Notes: generated by a model from the sequence alone, not told the origin. DNA of 64,000 nt from Luzula sylvatica (GCA_946800325.1 OX326958.1:26204914-26268913), one strand, 5' to 3'. Shown: positions 1-11,567, counted from the stretch's first letter. Numbers and translations: made by a program.

Positions 1-49
1 CCCAATACATACTTAAAAGAATAGCAAAACAAGGCTAACGAAGACTTAC

Positions 50-3000
50 ACTCGAAGAGCTCTTCTTGACCATGACGGTAGCGAGGTCATTATTTACTGG
101 CGGCTCTTCGATTTGCTTGTGTGATCCATCACTGTATTCCCTCTTCGAGTTATCACCCCTTGAAAAGAACCTTCTAGTTGGTTGTTTCGGCGGTGCAGCA
201 TTTGCATTCCCATTGTTAATGTTGTTATTATTCTCTTGCTTTTCAGAAGGACCGATTTCATCACCAAATGAGCTGCTGCTACTGCTTCTACCCGATTTGC
301 CACTTTTAGGAGGAAGATTCCTCTTCTGAAAAATATATTAATTATTAGCATGAAAAGAACATTCATAATAAAATAAAAAGGGGTTAATAAGCGTACCTCG
401 TTCTCGCAAGGAACGTTCTTGGATTTGGTAAGTTGTGCGAGCGTGGGATGTTCTTCAGTTGCAGATTCGATTCTCTTGTTCTCTGGTGGACAAGGAGCTG
501 GTAGACCGTGCGTCTCTATGAAATCCTCGAATATGCTGTCACTTTCGTCACTCAGTACGACTTTCCTGATTATCCAAATATAAGTCGATAAATATCAACA
601 TGAAATTAATAAGAATTACGAGTAGAGAGAGAAAGAGATCAGAGTATATACTTGGAAATAGCATCCTTGGTGAGTTTCTTATTGCAAAAATCACGTAGAG
701 AAGCATAGCTTTGTTCCAGGTTGTTATTGCATTGGCCTCGTAAATCCAATACCTTTTGCTTTAAACTCGAGATCTCCTCTTCTTGAACCGCAACCTCCTC
801 CAAATCCGCCATTACCTACTCATATCAATAAATGTTATTTGAAAAATAAAAACTCAAATATTTTTTTCTAGTATTGATGAGTAAATGAAATAAGAATTCA
901 AATATTTTTTTCTAATATTGATGAGTAAATGAAGTGAGTAAGTTACCTTGTTATCAATATCGGTGAAAGAACCAGATGAGTGAGCTTGTGCGAGTCCAGA
1001 CTCGAGCAACGATCTCAATTTCTTCTCTTGTTTCAATTGCTCTCGCAACTTCTCCAACTATTTCAATATTTATTAAAAGTTAAATACGAGATATTTACAT
1101 GGCTAACATTGTAATCGGTTCTTTTAGAATGTCTTATGAATTTTTTTCTTTTGGGCCGATATTTTAGAGAGAGAGAGAGAGCGTACTTCTTTCTCAAGAG
1201 CTGATCGACGCTCTTGTAGAGATTCCTTGCGTCGCTCTAAGCTAGCCTGCAAAGCCTGATTTCCTTTTTTCTAGAAAGAGGAATAAAAAATGAAAGTTCC
1301 ATAAATAAACATATATGCATAATTTCAAAATAATGATTAAGCACTAAGAATTTTACGTACCTCCTTAGCTAGTTTGGTTTGAAGTTCCATTTTAGTGCTC
1401 TCAAGTTTCTCTACCGCAGCCCTGTTTCAGACAAGGAAAGATACTTAGAATATAAAGTCTAAAACCTAATTTCTTTTGAATACTTCATGAAAACCTTAAA
1501 ATCACTTACTCATCATCACTACTCATCTCAATAGACTCCATCGAAAGATTCTTCCTTGCCTAACAGAAGACACAAAACCCACAAATTAAAAATGCCCCTT
1601 AATCATTAGAATATAAAAAAATGACAAGTTACACTTACAGACGTGCGGCCCCACATGGCAGTAGGACGCTTAACACTTGGCACAGCCTCAGCTCGATCTG
1701 AAAGTTTGAAAGCCCTCGAGAGAGAAGCATGTGTCCCAGAAGCAGAGGTCAACTTCATGACTTGATTTTCCACAGGTCTCTCTTTTTGTTCCGCTACACG
1801 AGTAACTGGATTTTTACCGTTTCCACCCCGAGGAATTTCCTTATTCTGAATCACATCCTCGGGTGTTGGTGAAATTGATTTTGAAGAAGAAGACGAAGAA
1901 GCAGAGGTCGGAATGCTCCTCTCTTTCTCATCCACACTCTCCACCTTAGGTTGAGTAACCGCGCGTGCTTGCGCGTTGTTGTTCGCTACATTCTGTATTA
2001 CTCTGTCATGAGACAACTCAGTCTCGGCTTCGCTATTGCTTTCTCCTTCATAAGAGTGCACGTTGTGGTCATCATCATGTCCGTCATGCTCGTCGTCGTC
2101 ATCATCCTCGTCATATTCGTCCTCGTCATATTCCTCCTCGTCATATTCCTCGCCATCATGCTCGTCGTGTACGTCATTATCAGTCGATCCTTTGTGATAT
2201 TTGCCGCCTTCTTCTCCCTCCGAATCCGTGGAATCATCTGAATAATACTCATCCTATAAACAATTCATCTTTTTAAGATTAACGGAATATTCATGATTAA
2301 TTAATTGAAAGAGAAATGATTAGGGAGAGATCAAACATCGAAAATGGTTTCGAACTCTTCGAGGAAGGTGGTGACGATGCCTTGCGCATGGTTGGCGGCA
2401 GCGGCAGCCTGAAAAAGTTCGATGGAGTTATTCCCGGCTGCGGAATGATTGAAATCGCCTTCTAGATCGCCAACCAATAAAGCTCGAAGAAGGAGCGGAG
2501 CCATGCATGCTGCTAACGCTTGTAACGACATTCTGTTCTGTGCTTTGTGCTCTTCTACCACCAACATCATCCGGAGTATCCTGTACTTATCCGAAGGAAA
2601 TAAATTTCTTGAAGTTTATAGGGTGATTTTCTTTGGCAAGGTTACCTTTCTAATAAGAGACGATTTGGCTCGGGGAATTTTTTGTAGATGATGACCCTCA
2701 TTGCATCGATTCTTTCGCTATGTTTCTCATATGGTTTCCCTTTTTTTATTTTATTAATAGAGATTAATTATTATAAGATCAACTACTTGGAATATAAAAA
2801 ATGTGAAGAAAGATGAAACTAAGAGAAAAGGAGAAGTATCATACTGAAAGTTTCGACCAAGGCAGTACAACATATTGCTGGAACAGGATAGCCTGGCATC
2901 TCTCGAAGCACAAGCTAGTGAGAAGAAGACGAAAAATATAAGAAATAGGAAGTTCTAAATATGCAGCAGACCGATCATATTTCTAATCATCAATTACATA

Positions 3001-4774
3001 CCTTGATGCAATCACCAATTACATGACCATCCTCATTTGGCAAAAAATTGGCTTTTCCTAAATCCCCCAAAAAGAATGAAATTATTAGTTACAAAATTTA
3101 CGTTTTCCTAAGCAAAAAAAAAAATTAATAATTTTACTATACCTTCTTGCTCATAAGCATGCACCCTACGCTGGACCTCTTCTACGTCCGCTGATTGCCT
3201 CAAGATACCTTCGACTTTAATGCCTATATTTCAAATATAACCAAAAAATAAATTATTGTTTAATAATGAAGAACAAGTTTTTAGGGGTAATATGATATTT
3301 TTTCCTAAATTACTCACCAAAATCTTCGATGAAGCAAAGAGCTTTCTCCAAGAATGAAGGGTTTCCATTTGCATCCTCAAGTGCATACATAACTGGCGTA
3401 CCAACCACCGGAGCTCTCTCTGGCCCAGTCTCATTCACTACTCACGTAAAAAAAAACATATTTTAAAAAACATAAATTTTTGGAAAAGTTCTCAAGTAGA
3501 AGAAAATAGCTGACATACATTGTTCTGCTGAGACTTTGATTTGATCTGAAGGCTCGGGCCTGAATATACCGTTTTGGCCTAACGAGCTCGAAGCATTGGG
3601 AGACTGAACCAATGCATTCTCTATTGCATTTTTCCAATCGTTTCGATCCTCTGTGGTTTCAGCCTGTACCAATGAAAAGATGAGAGGGTATACCATATAC
3701 ATAATACATGATATTTCTAGTTCTGAATAGGAGTTACCTTCAAAGTGAAGGTTTGGCTGTCAAAGCTCAGGGTTAGGAGTTTCTTATCTACCTTAACCAC
3801 ACTGAAACATAAATAATAATTAAAACCATGTTTGTTCAACTTAATTTTATTCGTTAATTAAGAGAGTAATATATTGAGTTTTTATGAATATTTACGAACC
3901 TTCCAGAATTTTTGAGATCAATGCCTCCAATAATATTATTAAGCTCGTTTGGTCTTATTGGTGGCACATTCTGAAAAAATAAATATATTTATATATATTG
4001 GGATTAAAGACTATTTATTATTTAAGTATTTAAAAAATGAGATTAATAATATTATTATTACAGGATCGTTTCTGAAGAAGTTTAGTGATGTGCGCGTGAG
4101 AATAAACCAGCGTTTCTTCCATGACCATGTAAGAGCGAATCCTTCTATAATAATTGTATTTTTGGTGAATAATTATGAGATAAAATAAATGTACTTCGAA
4201 GAAAAAAAAAGAGTAAAGCCCCAGATTTCAACAGAACGTCCTCATATCCTAATTAACATGATAATTAACACATACAGTATGATTAATTAATATGTGATAT
4301 ATAATTAACAACCATCCGAATTAGCAATTCCTATTTAATATTTATAAATTTTTAATTATGTGTTTTTTGTTAATTATCAGATTAATTAAGTGGGTTAATT
4401 AGAAAATTGAAGTTGTGCTGTTGAAATCTGGGGAAAGAATATAATTTCCCTAATAATAATGGGAAAGGCATACCTTTGGTTGAGATATGGAGAAACCCAC
4501 TCTTTATGATCTGTAGTCAAGCACGGTTTTCATAAAAGTTAATTATTTCTTTTTTCGTTTATGGAGAAATAATTAATGTTGCAAAAAAATTGAAGTTAAT
4601 TATTAATTTATTATTATGGTCGAGTACCTGACAATTAGGGCAGACACCAGATTGCCTAGTATCAGAGTTGTCAGAAGGCCGATTGATCCACATGTTTGAA
4701 TCTCCTTGTCCGCATCGACACATGTTACTTTGATTATTTCCATTTTCACCGTTTTGATTTGAAGTTGAAGCCAT
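50..4774 (-). CDS. REN1: REN1-type PH-RhoGAP (ROP GTPase-activating protein), 3' end outside window
   Basis: Plant Rho (ROP) GTPase-activating protein, a family that switches off ROP GTPases at the cell cortex or on vesicles. I assembled about 20 exons with GT-AG borders. The first nine are 4628-4774, 4474-4510, 4062-4141, 3900-3970, 3738-3801, 3519-3663, 3318-3437, 3143-3223 and 3002-3057. The rest are about 2845-2915, 2649-2736, 2338-2580, 1639-2253, 1512-1560, 1363-1423, 1186-1273, 947-1058, 654-816, 397-566 and 52-326; phases agree where checked. A PH domain occupies roughly residues 50-150 (WSWKKRWFILTRTSLNFF). RhoGAP follows from about residue 197, with the arginine-finger segment EGILRQSADVEEV and the LAACMAPLLLRALL helix. 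Next come a long Asp/Glu/Tyr-rich stretch (exon 1639-2253) and coiled-coil exons (EKLREQLKQEKKLRSLLE). The ATG at 4774 is the only Met ahead of the PH exons. The final exon(s) lie left of base 1. REN1 is the best match by architecture; a PHGAP paralogue is the alternative. Confidence 0.9.
4199..4450. mobile_element. Foldback MITE inside a REN1-like intron
   Basis: Imperfect inverted repeat of about 250 bp in the intron between exons 2 and 3. The left arm reads GCCCCAGATTTCAACAG near 4218-4234; its reverse complement, CTGTTGAAATCTGGGG, is at 4418-4433. The arms enclose AT-rich TTAATTAA-type sequence. The right end (GGGAAATTATATTCTTTCCCC on the minus strand without its last base) resembles the termini of the 263-bp elements at 25896 and 62536. 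No clear target duplication was found, so the outer borders are approximate. Confidence 0.6.
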
Positions 4775-5870
4775 CTAATCATTCAAAATATCCAAAAAAG
4801 TAAAGAAATGAATTTAGAGAATAAACTAATTTACGCAGCTAAGATAATGGATAAGTAGTGCATAGGCTTGACTGTTTGGCTTTAATCAATGAATTGTGAA
4901 ATTCTTTACAAAAAATATGACCAAAGAAAAAACATTACAAGATGCAAATTTTGACTTTATTGCAATGGTTTAATGGTTGAAAAATGTGATATTGTTGTAT
5001 GAAAGATAGGAGTACCTTCGAGAAATTGCCTTTTAAGAACTGAATTTGATCGTCGAAGGGTTTGATTTCATTCGTGTACTCTGAAACAAAAGAAAAGTGC
5101 ACAAATTAAAGGATATAAAATCATAAGTTACATTGCGGTAATGTCGCCGAAATTAAATTTATTCATTACACAGGGTATTAAATTACTGAAATAAGGAAAT
5201 AAGGCTGCAACGTATTTCTTTCTTTTCAAAAATTAATGTAGAATGAAGGTTCGGAATCAAATCGATAATAGGATGTGCCCATTTCAAATACAAGTTAAAA
5301 TCCAATACAAAACAAAATCAATACACACGAGAACAAATATCAAAAGGATTTATCTATCATGCAACTGTGAACCCATAAAACAAATTAAGATTACTGATAA
5401 AAGAAATAATCACCAATTTTGTCTGAATCGGGAATAAAACAAACTAACAAAGCAAAATTCATTAATCTAGCAGCTGCATTTTTAGTTCTACCTGATAATA
5501 CATGATAGTTTAAATGAAATCCATTATCATTTAAGGAATCATTCTAGTTCTCCCGTGAAGAAATTTCAATCATATTATCTACTTACCGAAATTTCTTGCA
5601 AACCCAAAACATAAAATCGAATCGAACCCCCAAAAACTACCATTTCAAGCACGATAATCAATCTCAAATAGATAAAAAAAAAGGGGGGGGGGGGGGGGGG
5701 GGGGGGGGGGGAAGCGAAATATTTACCAGGATTAAAATGCAAAGAAACACATTCCTCAATCGATTGTTTGGGTTTTCTCCATCTTCTTTTTTTCTGTTTC
5801 TTCAAGTTCTTTTTTGGTAGTTTGTGCGTTCGTGCGCTCACGCTATTGTTACTCTCTTTTCTCAGTTGAT
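4775..5870 (-). promoter_or_regulatory. Presumed 5' UTR and promoter of the REN1-like gene
   Basis: No other gene is seen between the REN1-like ATG and the repeat at 5962. The stretch should contain the leader, perhaps with a 5' UTR intron, and the promoter. No convincing TATA box could be assigned. It contains the 29-base G homopolymer described separately, which reads as poly-C on the gene's sense strand. Short frames on both strands here have no recognisable content. Confidence 0.35.
5683..5711. repeat. Poly-G homopolymer, 29 bases
   Basis: An uninterrupted run of 29 G follows nine A. Long G runs are rare in AT-rich plant DNA and can form G-quadruplexes. The position, in the likely leader or promoter of the REN1-like gene, is notable. 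The exact length is unreliable in any assembly. Confidence 0.95.
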
Positions 5871-5961
5871 TTTTCTTCTCGCCCCGCGTAAATGGAAATG
5901 TTATGAGGACCCAGGAAATTATACCAGAAATTGTTCATGGTTTTTTTTTGTTGGTAATGAT

Positions 5962-6091
5962 AAGGACACATAATCGATCGTAAATTTGACACAAATATAT
6001 AAATTTGTGTTTAATTTATGATACATATTTGATTAATTAATGTCACAAATTTATATATTTATATCAAATTTGTGAAGACTTATGTGTCCTT
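5962..6091. repeat. 130-bp near-palindromic MITE-like element
   Basis: Begins AAGGACACATAA and ends with its exact reverse complement, TTATGTGTCCTT. Inside the ends, AAATTTGACACAAATATATA on the left mirrors a closely similar right arm, so the whole unit folds back. No target duplication was evident. This looks like a small non-autonomous DNA transposon. Confidence 0.65.
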
Positions 6092-6586
6092 CAATTTCTT
6101 TAGTCAATTTTATGATCTCCCGGATTAAATTATTGATATTTTTTTTAATATTTATGTATTCGTTATTGAGGCGTGTTTTTTTAATATTTTAAGAATATTT
6201 AGAAAATCATAGCATTTTGTATTGATGATGTAAATTATTATTACTCGTTAATTTTATATGACTGGTTATATTCAATTGTTTATCATTTTCTGTAAATTAA
6301 GTGATAAAAACATGAATACGAATAGAATCGAGAATTCATATTTCAAATACTAATAAACTAATATTAATAAAACATACTTCAAATATTATTAATTTTTTTA
6401 AATTATATAATTATAACAAAAAAAAAATTACACTTCAATGAAGTGTACTTCAAACAACTTTCAATATATTTTTTAGTGCATTCCAAAATGTATTTGAGGC
6501 CGTTTGTAGTGCACTAAATTCAAGTGCAAAAAAATTTCTCTTTTAGATATTATATCAACTAATAATAATAATAATATTGACTCAAA

Positions 6587-6617
<31 letters not shown>

Positions 6618-7092
6618 TAGTTAATAACTGAATCGGTTCGGTTTTTAAATAACTAATAGAATTATACTTCAAATGAATGAATCGTTATTGTTTGGTTTTT
6701 TAAATACTTTGGCGAATCCAAGAAAACGTGAGTCCCGAGCAAACCTTGCAATTCCCTCGGTGTATCAATTATTTCAAGTATCTTCATTTTCGTCAAATTG
6801 GAGAGGACTTTAAAAGTTACTAATATACCTTAATTTCAAGTATCTTTATTTTCGTCAAAATGAACGGTTTAAAAAAATTTGGTGTACGGAAGAATTTCTC
6901 TAAAAATAAATAATATTCTTTTCAATCATTAATTAAATACAAATAAATACAAAAGAAATAAGCATAGCATATGTACATCACTCTAAACCATTTGTAACAA
7001 ACTTGACATTACATCACATCAGAGCTCATAATTTTACAAAATTGAATAATAAGAAAGAAAAAAAAAATCAAACACCCCTATCAACCCTCTCA
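6092..7092. other. AT-rich intergenic DNA, no gene seen
   Basis: Low-complexity AT-rich sequence. A TAA/AAT microsatellite lies at about 6557-6616. A roughly 26-bp direct repeat, starting TTTCAAGTATCTT, occurs at about 6772 and again at about 6834. No reading frame with recognisable protein content was seen on either strand. Confidence 0.6.
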
Positions 7093-7522
7093 TTAAATTT
7101 AGGAAAAAGTCCGTTTTTGATTCCTAACAAATACCGAAATGTTCAACTTGACTATTTTTTTGGTTCATTTTGCCCCATAAACTTGTTATTTTTGTTCTAC
7201 TTACCCCTCCGTCAAATAACTCCTGCCCTCCAGTTAAAGAATCGTTAAACCATGTTATTTTATACCTATTTTTCTACCCGATCCGAAATGGTTTAACCCG
7301 ACCATCATGTTTTAACCCGACCAGTTTATTAACTTATCTCTCTCTCACAGCGCGCGCGCTCTCTCTCACACACACACAACGCTCTCTCCACCCCTTTCTC
7401 TCGCTGCGCTCTCTCTCCCCTTTCTCTCGCTCACAGCACTCTCTCGCAAATCTCTCTCGCTGCGCTCTCTCTCTAGTGGTCTCTCTCCAACCCTGCTCAC
7501 AGCACTCCTTTTCTCTCCTTTA

Positions 7523-7806
7523 AGGTTCATGGACCTGATCTTGTTAGAAAAACTTCAAAAGTTCTCTTTCAGACTACAAAGGTTAAGAAATCTCTTCGCC
7601 ATTATAAACAGGTAATTAATTTTCTTTTCTTTTTGTTTATATTTTTTCTTGTTTGTTAATTAGTGTTGTTATGTTTGTGAATTTAGAAAGAAACCACGGA
7701 AATAAAGATGAGCGTGAGGTGTCAAGTTCAAGGGGACGTGGTGATCGAGTGCATACATATTTCAGATGATTTAGAAAAGGAAGAGATAATGTTCAAAGCC
7801 ATGTTT
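7523..7806 (+). pseudogene. Captured class II formin fragment (PTEN-C2 region)
   Basis: Two exon pieces with preserved splice borders lie inside the Pack-MULE. The first (about 7523-7611) encodes KVHGPDLVRKTSKVLFQTT and then SLRHYKQ before a GTAATT donor. The second starts at 7687 after TTTAG and encodes QVQGDVVIECIHISDDLEKE and then EIMFKAMF. In plant class II formins the PTEN-like C2 region has this same order: a SxKVLF-type strand, RHYKQ, then QGDVVxECI and E-EIMF-V-MF. Homology ends abruptly after MFKAMF, presumably at the capture breakpoint. No formin FH1 or FH2 segment is present, so this cannot make a formin. The assignment rests on remembered family motifs. Confidence 0.72.
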
Positions 7807-7950
7807 AAACATGATGGGTATATTCTTTTTGTTAACCTCGTTATCATCTCTTGGAATGAACAAATTGTATATATGTGTACCGAGAAATTATTCAATTGAA
7901 CTGATTTCTTTCATCTTTTGATAGATATTTCTTAAACAATTAATGCAGAA

Positions 7951-8706
7951 ATGGAGAAGTCTAAATCAGACAATGAATCTGATTGTTTTCTTAGGATTTC
8001 TCAGAGTTCATTGTCAACCGACTCAAACGAGGTTAAACCAAATCTATTAGAAAAAGACCTGAGAAGAAACATGGCTGTGGATAACAAGCAAATCGTTAAG
8101 GCTATTTATCGACATCCTGTTTTATTCACTGTTTCGCCGGCCAATGTAGATGTCACCGTTAATTATTTGCGTGAACTTAATTTATCAGAAGAAAGTATAG
8201 TCCGAATCATTGCACGGTGCCCAATGATTTTGGCGCTCAGTTTCGAAGAAAACGTGATACCCAAAATTGCATATTTTGAATCTATTAATTTAAACGTGGT
8301 ATCGTTAATTAAAAAAACCCCAGAGGTGTTTGGTTTGAGTATTAATAGAAAGCTCAAACGGGTAGTCCATTTTTTTCTCGATAAAGATTATAGTATGGAG
8401 GAGGTACAATTTATGCTTAACCGGTACTCGAAGATTTTTACGCTGAGTCTGGAGAAAAATTTGGAGCCAAAATGGAATTATTTTGTTTAAATGGGTTATC
8501 CTAGAGATGAAATTGTTAATTTTCCCGGTTATTTTGGGTTTAGTTTGGAGAAGAGAATCAAACAGAGGTTTCAAAGGATGGCTGATCATGGGATAAGGTG
8601 TCCCTTAAATTCTCTGTTGACGTGTGCAGATATCGACTTTGATAAATTAGTCGCGAGGAGGAGAGATTCAATTTGGAAGCAAATTTTTTTGGAGAGAGAC
8701 CACTAG
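7951..8706 (+). pseudogene. Captured mTERF-like gene with in-frame stop
   Basis: Reads as one frame of about 251 residues, broken by a TAA at 8488-8490. The first part (ATG 7951) has repeated mTERF helices such as IVRIIARCPMILALSFEENV and FMLNRYSKIFTLSLEKNL. The frame continues after the stop with the usual C-terminal mTERF signature (GYPRDEIVNFPGYFGFSLEK, then KQRFQRMADHGI). Family members act in organelle gene expression, but no transit peptide is visible here: the start MEKSKSDNESD is acidic. The final residues run into the GAGAGA-rich TIR. The 179-residue first part could still be translated, but a full mTERF fold is not intact. Confidence 0.85.
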
Positions 8707-9065
8707 AGAGAGAGCGCAGCGAGAGAGATTCGCGAGAGAGTGTTGTGAGCGAGAGAAAGCGGAGAGAGCACAGCGAGAGAAAAGGGTGGAGAGAGAGCGC
8801 TGTGAGAGAGAAATAAGTTAATAAACGGGTCGGGTTAAAACATGATGGGTCGGGTTAAACCATTTCGGATCGGGTAGAAAAATAGGTATAAAATAACATG
8901 GTTTAATGGCTCTTTAATTGGGGGCAGGAGTTATTTGACGGAGGGGGTAAATAGAACAAAAACAACAAGTTTAGGGGGCAAAATGAACCAAAAAAATAGT
9001 CAGGGGGCAAATTGAACATTTCGGTATTTGTTAGAGACCAAAAACAAACTTTTTCCTTAAATTTA

Positions 9066-9409
9066 TCCCAGTTTAGCTCAACCATGGATAGCCACGTCTC
9101 CCCTTACTGTTTATCAAGGAGCATTTCTGCATGTAGCCTCTTTTAGAATTAAAATTCAAAAACTAACCTCCTTTTCGAAAATATTCCAAAAATAACCCCT
9201 TTCGGGTTTTTAAATCTCGCCGCTACAGTGTTCCGGGTTTTTAAATCTTAATAGTTAAATAATGGAGAATTCGGTGGATACATTTTGAAGGATAATAAAT
9301 CTTTTTTTTCTTCAAAACACTGTAGCGATACTGTAGGGCACATTTTAGCTGGAAAGGAAGATATTTAAATTCAACATTTATGCAGCTTGGAATCAGAATG
9401 TGAAAGCTA
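9066..9409. other. Intergenic stretch, nothing recognised
   Basis: No gene, RNA or clear transposon end is seen. It contains a short direct repeat of TTCGGGTTTTTAAATCT-like sequence near 9203 and 9235. Confidence 0.5.
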
Positions 9410-9420
9410 AGAGTAATGAT

Positions 9421-10724
9421 GGGCTTGTTTGTTTCGAGGGATTAGATGGGATATGATTTCAATATCCGGGATAAGCCTAAAATTTCTTGTTTGATTTGAG
9501 GGATTAAATGGGATAGTATTTCTTGTCCCGGTATTTTGTACTACAACTTAAAAATTGGTATTACAAATCCATGGATAAGCTTATCCATGTATTTGATTAT
9601 AAAATCATTTCTCCAAAATTATTATAATATAATGTAATATTAAATAATATTAAATAATATTATATTATATTATATAATATAATACAAAACAATATAATAC
9701 AATTTAATTTAATTTAATATAATATAATATAATTTAAAACAATATATAATATAATATAATATCTTATAATATAATATATAGCAATATAATTATAAAACAT
9801 TATAATATAATACAATATAGTATAAATCAATATAATATAATATAATTTAGTATAATATAGTATAAAATAAAATAATATAAAATAAAACAATATATAAAAA
9901 AATAAAACAATATAATATAATATAAAATATTATAATATGCTATAATATAATGTAATATAATATAAAACACTATAATATAGTATAATATAGTATAATATAA
10001 TAGAATATAAAGAATAATAATATAATTTATAATATAATATCGTATAATATAGTATAATATAAAATAATATAATATAATATAATATAATATAATATAAAAC
10101 AAAATAAAATAAAATAAAACAATATAATATAAAGTAATATAATATAATATAATATAAAGCAATAGAATATATAACAATAGAATATAAAATAATATCATAT
10201 CATATAATATCACGTAATAATACAATATATTATACTATATTATACTATACTATAATATAATATAACATAATATAAATATAAATATAAAACAATATAATAT
10301 AAAACAATATAATATAATATCATACATTATAATATAATATAATATAATATATTATAATATAATATTATTTAAAGCAATAGAATATAGAATATAAAATATA
10401 AAACAATATAATATCATATTATGTTATATAATATTATATAACATAATATAATATCATATCATATAATATAATATAAAACAATATAGTATAATATAATATG
10501 ATATAATACAGTATAATATAATATGATATAAAATAATATATTATAATATAATATAATATAATAAGGGATTAAATATTAAAATATTAAAATCCCGTATTTT
10601 GCACCAAAAATCAAACAAAGAATTTCATATATATGATTTCAAAATACAACAAATCAAACAACTCACATTGATTATTGTATTTCACTATCCATGTAAATCA
10701 CAATCCCTCAAAACAAACAAGCCC
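9421..10724. mobile_element. Nested AT-rich TIR element (GGGCTTGTTTGTTT ends)
   Basis: Inverted termini read GGGCTTGTTTGTTTCGAGG at 9421 and CCTCAAAACAAACAAGCCC at 10706-10724. GAT flanks both sides (9418-9420 and 10725-10727), consistent with a 3-bp target duplication. The TIR resembles PIF/Harbinger or Tourist-type ends, although GAT is not the canonical TWA target. The interior (about 9600-10560) is nearly pure A/T made of ATATA-like short units. No transposase is seen. Confidence 0.7.
9600..10560. repeat. AT-rich satellite-like block of TATAA units
   Basis: About 960 bp of permuted TATAATATAATATAAAACAA-type units with very few G or C. It forms the core of the nested TIR element. A 132-codon open frame on the minus strand here is only a by-product of the repeat. 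Confidence 0.85.
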
Positions 10725-11047
10725 GATAGGAACCATACCTTCTTTCCCCATTTTTTTTTCCCGAATCCTACATGGCACGAATTGGCTTGTCACATCATTT
10801 AAACCACGTTCTTTCAAAAAATAATCTTAAAAAAATATATTACTTTGATCTCTTTCCAGTCGATGAGAAGAGAAGAGAGAGAAAGACATGGGAAGAGAAA
10901 GAGAGACGAAGCGAGAGAGACAAAGCGAGAGATAAAAACGATGCAGGATCGAGCGCAAGAGAGAGGGATGGATTGATCTCGAGGGAGACGAAACTCGCCT
11001 GAAGACGGACCGAAGATAAAGCTCACCTGAAAAGGATCTAGATATCG

Positions 11048-11050
<3 letters not shown>

Positions 11051-11082
<32 letters not shown>
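11051..11082. repeat. GA dinucleotide repeat
   Basis: (GA)16, preceded by a broader GAGAGA-rich tract from about 10870. It lies within the MULE-like element. Confidence 0.9.
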
Positions 11083-11083
<1 letters not shown>

Positions 11084-11567
11084 GGAACTCACTGATTTGT
11101 AAGGCGTTGTTGCTTGTTTTTTGATGTATTTTTTCTTCTTCTCTGATCGGACTTTTGTGTTGTGTTTTGTTAATTTAAGTTATAGCTTGGCAGATTTGAT
11201 TCATTTTTGTAAAATAGATCTTTATTTTGATAATCTGAGAACTGAATTTCTTAATTTGATAATCTGTTATGTTCTGATTTTTTGTGTAAAATGCATTTGT
11301 TATTATGTTAATTTGATGCTATCTTGCGTGTTATTCTTAATTTGCAAAATAATATGTGAATTTTTGTGTGAATTTTAAGTGCAAAAGATAGAATTTGGCG
11401 GTTTTATTGCTTGAATCTGAACTTGCGGGATTGCAATAATTTTATTATATTTTTGCTGCACCATGACTTTATTTATTCTTGTTTTGTGATTGAATGACGA
11501 GGGATTCTTTTAGTTTTGTCGATTTCATCTTTTATGCATCAAGAAACATGTAATTTTCAGTGAAGTA

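Larger units (their letters stand above)
7102..9056 (+). mobile_element. Pack-MULE carrying formin and mTERF gene fragments
   Basis: A 1,955-bp element with long terminal inverted repeats of about 250 bp (7102-7350 and about 8813-9056). The ends read GGAAAAAGT and ACTTTTTCC. It is flanked by a perfect 9-bp direct repeat, TTAAATTTA (7093-7101 and 9057-9065), the duplication size typical of Mutator-like elements. Both TIRs share the motifs CAAATACCGAAATGTTCAA and TACCCGATCCGAAATGG in opposite orientation. No transposase is present; the interior holds two plant-gene fragments in the same orientation. The inner TIR edges run into CTCTCT/GAGAGA tracts. Confidence 0.92.

Noticed and set aside
1951..2276. 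Two plus-strand frames opposite the REN1-like acidic exon
   Set aside because: Val/Ile- and Arg/His-rich shadows of the repetitive GAY/GAR codons on the other strand.
9827..10225. 132-codon open frame on the minus strand
   Set aside because: Pure Ile/Tyr/Leu translation of the TATAA repeat block; no protein content.
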